Positions 56,538 to 64,000 of a stretch of DNA of 64,000 nucleotides are shown here, piece after piece (positions within the stretch are counted from its first letter, which is position 1; every line of letters starts with the position of its first letter). Origin of the DNA: an uncultured Bacteroidota bacterium (GTDB lineage: Bacteria > Bacteroidota > Bacteroidia > Bacteroidales > VadinHA17); the NCBI GenBank assembly GCA_903844815.1, contig CAIMVD010000172.1, forward strand, positions 1 to 64,000. Reading direction: 5' to 3'. The translations under genes and the position numbers were made by a program. Under the pieces are notes generated by a model that saw only the letters and a list, made by a program, of their open reading frames with translations, was not told the DNA's origin and did not search any database.

Positions 56538-57962
56538 ATGGTGCAAACAATTAACTGGTACGAGAAAGATTCAGACGAAATTTATGATCATTTCAACAGT
56601 CTGAGGTGGGAAGATGCATATCTCTTCCTCAGCGATATGTTGAAAAATAACCCGGATGCTCCTATTTTCTGGATAGATTTATTAGCTGATCTTGAGGAAT
56701 ATATGCTCGGAAACGGGATGGCCAAGGAGGTGATTGAATTTATTGACCTCTACAGAATCACTTTCCCGGGTGCATATGAAAACGAATACCAGTACATAGA
56801 ACTGGAACTGATCCCACATTTGTTTTATCTTGAGGATATTGATACTTTAAAAAAGAGAATTGAGATTTTAAAATGTAATCCGGTGGAAGGAATCGACACC
56901 GTTTCAAAGGAGCTGCTGTTTAAACTGATTTATCATGGTTTTTCTGACCTCGCCGTAGAATATTCACAGGTAGTGTGGAAACCCCTGTCTGAAGCAGAGG
57001 ACCTTATTGGTCATCCGGAGAATGACTTTTGCATTTCAATCTATCTCAATGAGCTCGAAAACCGCTATCATAGCATTCAAAAAGGAGAAACTATAAACGC
57101 GGAGCTTCTCAGAAAGGAGATGGAGGTATATGGCTTTGATGATGATATTGAGGTTTTTCAGGATGTCATTTCCAGATTATCTGAAGATATCAATATGTCT
57201 AAGACAATGCACGCTGATTTCAGGAATATAAAGGATTATCTCTTGTTCCTTAATATTCAATTTGTTAAATATATGAAGGATGAATATAATTTGCCTTTCA
57301 TACTCTCAGACAGATTCTTCAATCTTCTTCAGAAACCTGAATTATTCGGTAGGGTTGATACAGAAAAGGGATTCCTCTATATTCCTTATCCGGTGCTATC
57401 AGAACATTATGATCGCCAGTATGATAATATATTCCATATGAATCTGGTTGAAATTTTCGGAAAAGTTTTCGGATTAAAATATGTATACCATTTTTTCCAT
57501 GTTCACAATTTTATTGATGATAACTTCTACAAAAAAATGAGTGAAAACATCCATTTTCTGGAATACGAGTTCATGGTTAACAGCAGGGAATCGCTGTGGC
57601 AAATGATGTTTGTTTTTGATTGGCCTCGGCTTTTTGCTAAGGATATTTACCGGATGCAAATATTTTCAGATACTTACAGGTATAACATTGATGAAAAGGT
57701 TGCAGAAAACCTCAAAAATTACCTGAAAATATTCATTGTTCCGGAAAGGATTCAATCCGAAATAGATATTCATAATAATTTGAAAAAAGAATCGGGTTTA
57801 GATTATGTTCCTGAAAATGATGTTGAATCTGATTATGGGTTTCCAGATCCCGAACTACCAATAGTGAATCCCGGTCCTAAAATTGGCAGAAATGATCCCT
57901 GTCCATGCGGTAGTGGTAAAAAATATAAGAAATGTTGTCTTGATAAGCCAGTTAATCAATAA
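56538..57962 (+). CDS. Helical protein with C-terminal SEC-C zinc motif
   Basis: 474 residues. The last ~25 residues ([20 protein letters not shown]) are a SEC-C metal-binding motif as in SecA. The long N-terminal part is alpha-helical, TPR-like, and rich in Asp, Glu, Tyr and Phe; I recognise no enzyme motif. It begins 46 bp after the RAYT gene and ends 8 bp before hsdR, so it is probably read with the restriction subunit. SEC-C proteins are recurrent in defence loci, but the role here is unknown. Confidence 0.8.
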   Translation: MVQTINWYEKDSDEIYDHFNSLRWEDAYLFLSDMLKNNPDAPIFWIDLLADLEEYMLGNGMAKEVIEFIDLYRITFPGAYENEYQYIELELIPHLFYLEDIDTLKKRIEILKCNPVEGIDTVSKELLFKLIYHGFSDLAVEYSQVVWKPLSEAEDLIGHPENDFCISIYLNELENRYHSIQKGETINAELLRKEMEVYGFDDDIEVFQDVISRLSEDINMSKTMHADFRNIKDYLLFLNIQFVKYMKDEYNLPFILSDRFFNLLQKPELFGRVDTEKGFLYIPYPVLSEHYDRQYDNIFHMNLVEIFGKVFGLKYVYHFFHVHNFIDDNFYKKMSENIHFLEYEFMVNSRESLWQMMFVFDWPRLFAKDIYRMQIFSDTYRYNIDEKVAENLKNYLKIFIVPERIQSEIDIHNNLKKESGLDYVPENDVESDYGFPDPELPIVNPGPKIGRNDPCPCGSGKKYKKCCLDKPVNQ

Positions 57963-57970
57963 AAAATAGT

Positions 57971-60900
57971 ATGGAAACTCCCAGTTTCAAAGAAGACCAT
58001 ATAAGCCAGATCCCCGCCCTGCAAATGCTTCAAAAGCTGGGTTATAAATATTTGAGTCCGACAGAAACGGAGAAACTACGTGGAGGTAAAACCAGTAACG
58101 TTCTGCTTGATGATATTCTGCGGAAACAGCTGAAAGAGATCAACTCAGATAAAAGAATCAGCTCAACAAAGACAACTTACATAAGCGATGCCAACATCGA
58201 AAACGGAATTAGGGCACTTAAGGAATTGCCAATGAACGAAGGTTATATCGCTGCCTGCGAAACTGTTTACGACCTTATTACACTGGGAAAAGCCTTTGAA
58301 CAGAATTTCGACGGAGACAAAAAAAGCATCACACTTCAATACATTGACTGGAACCCTGATACCTTTTTAACCAATAACGTTTTTCATGTAACCGAAGAAT
58401 ACAGCGTAATGCGCAGTGCCAGCAAAGAGCATTATCGTCCCGATCTGGTATTGTTCGTGAATGGCATTCCTGTTTGTGTAATTGAGTGCAAACGGCCTGA
58501 TATAAAAGAGCCACTGTCGCAGGCAATCAGCCAGCATCTTCGCAGCCAACAGGAGGATGGAATTCGTGCTCTTTATGTTTATACTCAGGTTATTATGAGT
58601 GTTGCTACTCAGGAAGCCTCTTATGCAACCAACGCTACACCTGATAAATTCTGGTCGAAATGGGAAGAAAAATTTACAATTGCCGCAGAGGAGGAAAAAT
58701 ACATAAGCGAATTACAGGAAATTAAGAACAGGCCGTTAAGTACAGATCAGAAAGAGAAGCTGTTCAGTGAACGGTTCAAATATGTACGGCAATATTTTGA
58801 TAATCTGGAAACAGAAAATGTTCTTCCGACTATTCAGGATAAATATCTGTTCGGGTTATGCCGGCCCGAAAGGTTGATGGATATTATTTTCAACTTCATC
58901 CTGTTCGATGATGGCGAGAAAAAAATTGCCCGTTACCAGCAGTTTTTTGCAATAAAAAAATCAATGAAACGTGTACTTCTGTTTAAGGATGGAAGAAGAC
59001 AAGGCGGAGTTATCTGGCACACTCAGGGCAGTGGAAAATCACTTACAATGGTATTACTTGCCCAGGCAATAGCAATGGAAAAATCAATACGAAATCCTAA
59101 AATAGTACTTGTTACCGACAGAACTGATCTTGACGATCAGATTACAGGCACATTCAGGAAGTGCGGGAAGTTCGTTGAGAATGCGACAACCGGACAAAGA
59201 TTGGTTGAACTGTTGGAAAGTAAAAGTGATGCAGTCGTTACCACAATCATAAATAAGTTTGTGGCTGCAATGAAAAAAATAACCATGCCACTACAGAGCC
59301 ACGATATTTTCGTTCTTGTGGATGAAGGTCACCGGACCCAGCATGGAACGTTTAACATCGAGATGCAAAAGACTTTACCCAATGCCTGCTTCATTGCAAT
59401 GACCGGAACCCCGCTTTTTAAAAGAGATAAAAGTACTGCTGCAAAATTCGGGGGTATTATTGACGCTTACACAGTCGATCAGGCTGTTAAGGACAAGGCT
59501 GTGGTGCCATTATTATACGAAGGAAGGTTGCCAAGGCAAATTGTGAATGCAAGTCCGCTGGATACTTTCTTTGAGATGGTTTCAGAACCCTTAACTGATT
59601 ATCAAAAAGCAGATTTCAAGAAGAAATTCAGTCGGGCAGACCAGCTTAACGGGGCTGAACAAAAAATATATGCAACAGCATGGAACATAAGTCTACATTT
59701 CAGGGATAACTGGCAGGGTACTCCTTTCAAGGCACAACTTGTTTGCGACAAGAAAATAAATGCAATACGCTATAAGGAATTTCTGGATGAAATTGGAATT
59801 GTATCCACCGAGGTTCTGATATCTCCACTAGATGAAAGGGAGGGAGAAGATAGCGCCTACGAAAAATCTACAGAAAGAGAAAATCGCTTCTGGAAAAAGA
59901 TGATGGACGAACATGGTAATCCAAAAAAGTACGAAAAAAATATAATAAGCCGCTTCAAAAAACAGGATCATCCTGAAATAATCATTGTTGTAGATAAGTT
60001 GCTTACCGGTTTTGATGTGCCAAGGAATACTATTCTTTACCTGACGCGAAATCTGACAGGACATAAACTTCTACAGGCAATTGCCAGGGTGAACAGGATA
60101 TATTCCGATAAAGAATTCGGATATATTATAGACTATTATGGTGTTATTGAAAATCTTGACGATGCTTTGCAAATATATTCTTCATTTGAGGATTTTGACG
60201 ATGATGATCTGAAAGGAACACTCACAATAATCGCTGATGAGATTAGGAAATTACCTCAGAAACATTCAGAGTTGTGGGATCTTTTCAAAACCGTAAAAAA
60301 CAAACGTGATGCAGAAGCATACCAGTTATTGCTGAAGGATGAGGCTGTCAGGGTTCTGTTTTATGAAAAGCTGGCTGCATTCGCAAAGAGTCTGAAACTT
60401 GCTCTGTCATCTGTTCAGTTTTATAAAGTGGTTGATGTAAAAACGGTCGCCCGGTATAAGGAAGATCTTACAATGTTTCTTAAACTTCGTAAGGCAGTTG
60501 TTGAAAGGTATTCTGATGAAATTGACTACAAACAATTCGAAGGGCAGATCCAGAAACTTATTGATGCACATATCACAACTGACAAGGTTGAAGTGATTAC
60601 TGAATTGGTAAATATTTTCGAAAAGGATAAATTTCAGGAAGAGGTAGAAAGAACAACAGGTAAAGCTGCAAAAGCAGATAAGATTGCGAGCAGAACTGCA
60701 AAACACATCTCAGAGAAAATGGAGGAAGACCCGGCTTTTTATAAAAAGTTTTCACAGATGTTGCAGGAAACAATTTCCGAATATGAAGCCAATCGCATCA
60801 ATGAAACAATTTACTTAAACAGGGTAAAGGAAATCATGAACAATGTTTTGGATCACACCGATAGTGATATTCCTGAAGCCTTAAAAGATAAAGATGTAGC

Positions 60901-61210
60901 AAAAGCATTTTATGGTCTCTGTGTAGAGTCTCTGAGTGATAAAATTCAGGATGAAATTGTACGGAGAGAAATTTCGGCCAGGGCTGCCCTGAATATTGAT
61001 GAGCTTATTCAAAAAGCTGTTATGGATAATAAAAAACCTATAATTGACTGGCAGTATAAAACAAATATTACCGGAAAACTGCAAATCGAAATAGGCGACT
61101 ATTTAATTGATGAGGTGAGAGACAAATATCATCTCAGCCTTACATTTGGAGACATGGATGAAATTGCAAACAGGTGCATTGAAGTTGCTAAAATCAGATA
61201 CAGGCAATGA
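57971..61210 (+). CDS. hsdR: Type I restriction endonuclease (R) subunit
   Basis: 1079 residues. The N-terminal nuclease domain has the PD-ExK-type motif (Asp158, Glu172, Lys174 in DLVLFVNGIPVCVIECK). A superfamily 2 motor follows: Walker A TQGSGKS (351-357), VTDRTDLDDQ, DEGH (451-454), AMTGTP, and LLTGFDVPRN with QAIARVNR (motif VI). The C-terminal ~250 residues are helical for assembly with HsdM/HsdS. All elements appear complete, so the enzyme is probably functional. Its stop overlaps the next gene by 4 bp. Confidence 0.97.
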   Translation: METPSFKEDHISQIPALQMLQKLGYKYLSPTETEKLRGGKTSNVLLDDILRKQLKEINSDKRISSTKTTYISDANIENGIRALKELPMNEGYIAACETVYDLITLGKAFEQNFDGDKKSITLQYIDWNPDTFLTNNVFHVTEEYSVMRSASKEHYRPDLVLFVNGIPVCVIECKRPDIKEPLSQAISQHLRSQQEDGIRALYVYTQVIMSVATQEASYATNATPDKFWSKWEEKFTIAAEEEKYISELQEIKNRPLSTDQKEKLFSERFKYVRQYFDNLETENVLPTIQDKYLFGLCRPERLMDIIFNFILFDDGEKKIARYQQFFAIKKSMKRVLLFKDGRRQGGVIWHTQGSGKSLTMVLLAQAIAMEKSIRNPKIVLVTDRTDLDDQITGTFRKCGKFVENATTGQRLVELLESKSDAVVTTIINKFVAAMKKITMPLQSHDIFVLVDEGHRTQHGTFNIEMQKTLPNACFIAMTGTPLFKRDKSTAAKFGGIIDAYTVDQAVKDKAVVPLLYEGRLPRQIVNASPLDTFFEMVSEPLTDYQKADFKKKFSRADQLNGAEQKIYATAWNISLHFRDNWQGTPFKAQLVCDKKINAIRYKEFLDEIGIVSTEVLISPLDEREGEDSAYEKSTERENRFWKKMMDEHGNPKKYEKNIISRFKKQDHPEIIIVVDKLLTGFDVPRNTILYLTRNLTGHKLLQAIARVNRIYSDKEFGYIIDYYGVIENLDDALQIYSSFEDFDDDDLKGTLTIIADEIRKLPQKHSELWDLFKTVKNKRDAEAYQLLLKDEAVRVLFYEKLAAFAKSLKLALSSVQFYKVVDVKTVARYKEDLTMFLKLRKAVVERYSDEIDYKQFEGQIQKLIDAHITTDKVEVITELVNIFEKDKFQEEVERTTGKAAKADKIASRTAKHISEKMEEDPAFYKKFSQMLQETISEYEANRINETIYLNRVKEIMNNVLDHTDSDIPEALKDKDVAKAFYGLCVESLSDKIQDEIVRREISARAALNIDELIQKAVMDNKKPIIDWQYKTNITGKLQIEIGDYLIDEVRDKYHLSLTFGDMDEIANRCIEVAKIRYRQ

Positions 61211-61923
61211 CATCAGCTATTCAATTTGGTTCGAAACAGATAGATTTTCAATTGGAGTATTCCAATCGGAAATCATTAGGAATTACTGTAAAACCCGACT
61301 TATCAGTATTAGTAAAAGCCCCGGTTGACACTTCACTTGAAAAAGTTCAGGAAAAACTCAGCAAGAGAGCGGCCTGGATAATAAAACAGCAAAGTTTCTT
61401 TCTCTGTTTTCATCCTAAAACTCCGGCAAGAAGATATATTTCAGGAGAATCTCACCTCTATCTTGGAAGGCAATACCAATTGAAAGTGAAAAGTGAAAAG
61501 TCAAAAGTGAAAAGTGAAGAGGCTAAACTGCATGGCAGGTTTTTAGAAATATATACAATGGATAAAAGCAAGGTTAAAAATATTGTTGAGGAATGGTACT
61601 TTTTAAAAGCCAGTGACAAATTACATTTGATAGCAAAACCTCTTTTCGAAGAGTTTGTAAAAAGACATAACTTATCACTTTTCACTTTTAGTTTTTCACT
61701 TAAAAATATGCCAACCCGATGGGGAAGCTGCACACCAAAAGGTAAAATTATTTTAAATCCGGAATTGATTAAAGCGCCAAAAAGATGTATTGAATATGTA
61801 ATCATTCACGAACTATGTCATTTGGTTTATCATGATCACACACAGAGGTTTATTGATTTACAGACTAAAGAAATGCCCGACTGGGAAAAATGGAAAACAA
61901 AACTGGAAAAACTGCTTGCATGA
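61207..61923 (+). CDS. YgjP/DUF45-type zinc metallopeptidase
   Basis: 238 residues. The C-terminal half has RWGSCTPKGKIILNPELI and IIHELCHLVYHDHTQRF, with the HExxH zinc motif at 201-205, characteristic of the YgjP/DUF45 (M48-like) family. A short low-complexity lysine/serine stretch (KVKSEKSKVKSEE, about 93-105) is encoded by AAAGTG-type repeats and is atypical. It is translationally coupled to hsdR (ATGA overlap); members are often found beside type I R genes. Its role there is unestablished. Confidence 0.9.
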   Translation: MTSAIQFGSKQIDFQLEYSNRKSLGITVKPDLSVLVKAPVDTSLEKVQEKLSKRAAWIIKQQSFFLCFHPKTPARRYISGESHLYLGRQYQLKVKSEKSKVKSEEAKLHGRFLEIYTMDKSKVKNIVEEWYFLKASDKLHLIAKPLFEEFVKRHNLSLFTFSFSLKNMPTRWGSCTPKGKIILNPELIKAPKRCIEYVIIHELCHLVYHDHTQRFIDLQTKEMPDWEKWKTKLEKLLA

Positions 61924-61962
61924 ATAACCGATTTATAAATTTAAAATAGTTTTTTGTGTCAT

Positions 61963-61996
61963 TTGGTTGTGTTTTTTAAAAATATACTATCTTTGC
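61963..61996 (+). promoter_or_regulatory. Promoter of the his operon
   Basis: TATCTTTGC (61988-61996) is a near-perfect Bacteroidota -7 box, with TTTG (61962-61965) or TTG (61967-61969) about 18-22 bp upstream. It is 18 nt before the leader peptide ATG. Confidence 0.75.
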
Positions 61997-62013
61997 ATTC
62001 ATATTTTTAACAA

Positions 62014-62067
62014 ATGAATTTCAAATCATCACATCATCATTTTCATACTTGCCCTCAGGCGAGGTGA
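62014..62067 (+). CDS. his operon leader peptide (attenuator)
   Basis: A 17-codon frame, ATG 62014 to TGA 62065-62067, encoding MNFKSSHHHFHTCPQAR, with four His codons in a five-residue span. It lies between a good promoter and an intrinsic terminator ahead of hisG. This is the same logic as enterobacterial hisL: scarcity of charged tRNA-His would stall the ribosome and relieve termination. The antiterminator is not resolved. Confidence 0.88.
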   Translation: MNFKSSHHHFHTCPQAR

Positions 62068-62095
62068 TAATGATATGTGTTTACTAAAATATCAT

Positions 62096-62128
62096 AAACC
62101 CGTCAGAGCAGATCAGGCGGGTTTTTTT
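62096..62128 (+). terminator. Attenuator terminator upstream of hisG
   Basis: AAACCCGT (62096-62103) pairs with GCGGGTTT (62117-62124), followed by a T tract to 62128. It ends 40 nt before the hisG ATG. Confidence 0.82.
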
Positions 62129-62168
62129 ATTACCGGCAGACTGAACTGACATAAAGTAAGATTTTAAA

Positions 62169-63026
62169 ATGGGAGTACTCAAAATTGCAATACAGAAGAG
62201 CGGAAGACTAAGTGAAAATTCAAAAAAATTACTTGAGGAGTGCGGAATAAAATTCTCAAACGGAACAGGTGTTCTGAAAACAACGGCAAAGAACTTTCCT
62301 GTTGAACTGCTCTTTCTAAGGGATGACGATATCCCTCAGTATGTAGAACAGCAGGTTGCCGATATTGGCATCCTTGGAGAAAATGTTGTTTTTGAGAAGA
62401 ATAAGGATATCAACATTATTGAACAGCTTGGTTTTGCAGGATGCAGGCTTAGTATGGCCATACCGAGGGAAGAGTTATATACAGGGCCACAGTATTTCCA
62501 GAATAAAAAAATTGCTACCAGCTATCCCCGGATACTTGGAGAATTTCTGAAAGAACACAACATATCAGCGGAAATAGAGGAGATCAGTGGCAGCGTTGAA
62601 ATTGCCCCTGGAATTGGTCTCGCCGATGCGGTTTGTGATATTGTGAGCTCAGGCAGTACCCTTCTCACCAATGGCCTGCACGAGGTAGAGACGATACTTA
62701 AAAGCCAGGCAGTCATCGTTGGAAACAAAAACCTTGACACCGAAAAACAGGCTATTCTTGAGAAACTGCTGTTCAGGATCAGGTCGGTGAAAAGCGCAAA
62801 TGAGAATAAATATATCCTCCTGAACGCGCCTGTGTCAGCCATCGATGATATTTGTAAGATTCTCCCCGGCATGAAGAGTCCGACAATCGTGCCCCTGGTT
62901 GAAAAGGGCTGGTGCAGCCTCCACTCGGTGGTGAAAGAGGATGAGTTCTGGGTAAGGATCGACCAGTTAAGGGAAGCAGGAGCCCAGGGAATACTCGTAA
63001 TACCAATCGAAAAAATGATACTCTGA
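62169..63026 (+). CDS. hisG: ATP phosphoribosyltransferase, long form
   Basis: 285 residues. KIAIQKSGRLSENSKKLLEECG at the start, the PRPP-binding ADAVCDIVSSGSTL loop, and a C-terminal regulatory ACT-like domain (about 210-285) of the HisG long form, which is inhibited by histidine without HisZ. It catalyses the first step of histidine synthesis. It follows the his attenuator and is the first gene of the operon. Confidence 0.96.
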   Translation: MGVLKIAIQKSGRLSENSKKLLEECGIKFSNGTGVLKTTAKNFPVELLFLRDDDIPQYVEQQVADIGILGENVVFEKNKDINIIEQLGFAGCRLSMAIPREELYTGPQYFQNKKIATSYPRILGEFLKEHNISAEIEEISGSVEIAPGIGLADAVCDIVSSGSTLLTNGLHEVETILKSQAVIVGNKNLDTEKQAILEKLLFRIRSVKSANENKYILLNAPVSAIDDICKILPGMKSPTIVPLVEKGWCSLHSVVKEDEFWVRIDQLREAGAQGILVIPIEKMIL

Positions 63027-63121
63027 TGAAACCCTCATGATTGGTCACAATCATAAACACAAGTGAAAATGAATTATTCATGTGCGGTTCCAACATTACT
63101 ATAAATTCAAAATTATATACG

Positions 63122-64000
63122 ATGAAAATAATCTTAAATCCTTCAAAAGAGAGATGGTATGACCTCTCAAAAAGACCCAGAATGGACAAGTCAGAACTTG
63201 AGGAAACCGTCAGGGAAATTATTTACAGCATACAGGCCGGTAAGGACAATGCTGTCAGAAGTTTGTCGGCAAAATACGATAATGTAATTCATCGCGACTT
63301 CAAGGTATCTGAGAAAGAGATAACGGAAGCCAAAAACCTGATATCTGAGGAACTGAAAGAGGCAATAGACCTCGCAAAAGCGAATATATGGAAATTCCAT
63401 TCCGGAAGGATTCCTGAAGAACATGTAATTGAAACGACAGCCGGAGTGAAATGCTGGAGGAAAAGCGTTCCGATCGAAAGGGTCGGGTTATATATTCCAG
63501 GAGGCAGCGCTCCTCTCTTTTCAACCCTTCTGATGCTTGGCATTCCTGCAAAAATTGCCGGATGCAGGGAAATAATACTTTGCACGCCTCCCGATAAAGA
63601 TGGCAATGTAAATCCTTTAATCCTCTATACTGCAGGTCTGATAGGCATTACAGACATCTATACAATTGGCGGGGCACAGGCAATTGCTGCAATGGCATAC
63701 GGAACTGAAACCATACCCAGGGTATACAAGATTTTCGGCCCAGGTAACCAGTACGTTACAAAAGCCAAGGAGATGATACAGCAGGACGGGATTGCTATTG
63801 ACCTGCCGGCAGGACCCAGCGAGGTGCTAGTCATTGCAGACAAGACTGCCAATCCCGAGTTTATCGCTGCAGACCTCCTGTCACAGGCAGAGCATGGCCC
63901 CGATAGCCAGGTGGTTCTCCTTACCGATGACCCTGATCTTATCTCAACTGTGAAAGCCGAAACTGACAAACAGCTGCAGGTACTTCCCAGAAAAGAAATT
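63122..64000 (+). CDS. hisD: Histidinol dehydrogenase (partial, runs off the edge)
   Basis: 293 residues visible from ATG 63122, open to the right edge. ERVGLYIPGGSAPLFSTLLML, TIGGAQAIAAMAYGTETIP, KIFGPGNQYVTKAKEM and the DLPAGPSEVLVIAD and LLSQAEHGPDSQV motifs (zinc/NAD site) are diagnostic. It oxidises histidinol to histidine. It begins 95 bp after hisG. Confidence 0.96.
   Translation, partial: MKIILNPSKERWYDLSKRPRMDKSELEETVREIIYSIQAGKDNAVRSLSAKYDNVIHRDFKVSEKEITEAKNLISEELKEAIDLAKANIWKFHSGRIPEEHVIETTAGVKCWRKSVPIERVGLYIPGGSAPLFSTLLMLGIPAKIAGCREIILCTPPDKDGNVNPLILYTAGLIGITDIYTIGGAQAIAAMAYGTETIPRVYKIFGPGNQYVTKAKEMIQQDGIAIDLPAGPSEVLVIADKTANPEFIAADLLSQAEHGPDSQVVLLTDDPDLISTVKAETDKQLQVLPRKEI

Overview
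The window looks like chromosomal DNA of an environmental Bacteroidota (Bacteroidales-like) bacterium. The evidence is a type IX secretion (T9SS) adhesin module (PorP/SprF protein, OmpA/PD40 protein, gliding-motility type C-terminal domain), FISUMP and Tat-signal Gfo/Idh/MocA proteins typical of the phylum, several GH29 fucosidases, and promoters of the Bacteroidota TTTG / TAnnTTTG type.

Layout. Positions 1-10380 (minus strand) hold a hybrid NRPS/PKS assembly line that runs off the left edge. In transcription order it is a stand-alone carrier protein, a membrane protein, an acyl-AMP ligase, a C-A-PCP NRPS, and a KS-AT-carrier-C-A... megasynthase. Positions 10435-21443 (minus) hold a FISUMP lipoprotein, a UDP-GlcNAc 2-epimerase (wecB), and the three-gene adhesin module whose 1959-aa protein carries ten ~86-aa repeats. 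Positions 21898-33318 (minus) are a glycan-utilisation cluster: SGNH esterase, Gfo/Idh/MocA oxidoreductase, GH109-like protein, GH29, a parallel beta-helix (GH141-like) enzyme, a second GH29, an amidohydrolase, an overlooked GH92 remnant, and a sugar isomerase-like TIM barrel. A plus-strand amidohydrolase (33674) then converges on a minus-strand GH2-like protein that lacks the usual catalytic GNE motif.

Positions 38620-50671 (plus) form the branched-chain amino acid operon ilvD-ilvB-ilvN-ilvC-leuA-[repeat]-leuC-leuD-(IPMS/citramalate synthase homologue)-leuB. It is preceded by a good promoter, a 16-codon leader peptide rich in Leu/Ile/Val and a perfect terminator hairpin: a classical attenuator. 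Positions 51170-61923 (plus) are a type I restriction-modification island: half-size S, M, RhuM, full S, a RAYT transposase remnant and an intact RAYT both carrying in-frame REP-like palindromes, a SEC-C protein, R, and a YgjP-type metallopeptidase. Positions 61966-64000 (plus) start the histidine operon (hisG, hisD partial), again behind a leader peptide (four His codons) and terminator.

Most unusual items: the RAYT gene whose coding sequence contains a 48-bp-period array of its own palindromes beside a truncated copy with four of them; two leader-peptide attenuators in one window; the GH2-like protein with altered catalytic residues next to Gfo/Idh/MocA and isomerase genes; the hybrid acyl-primed NRPS/PKS line; and the truncated GH92 gene.
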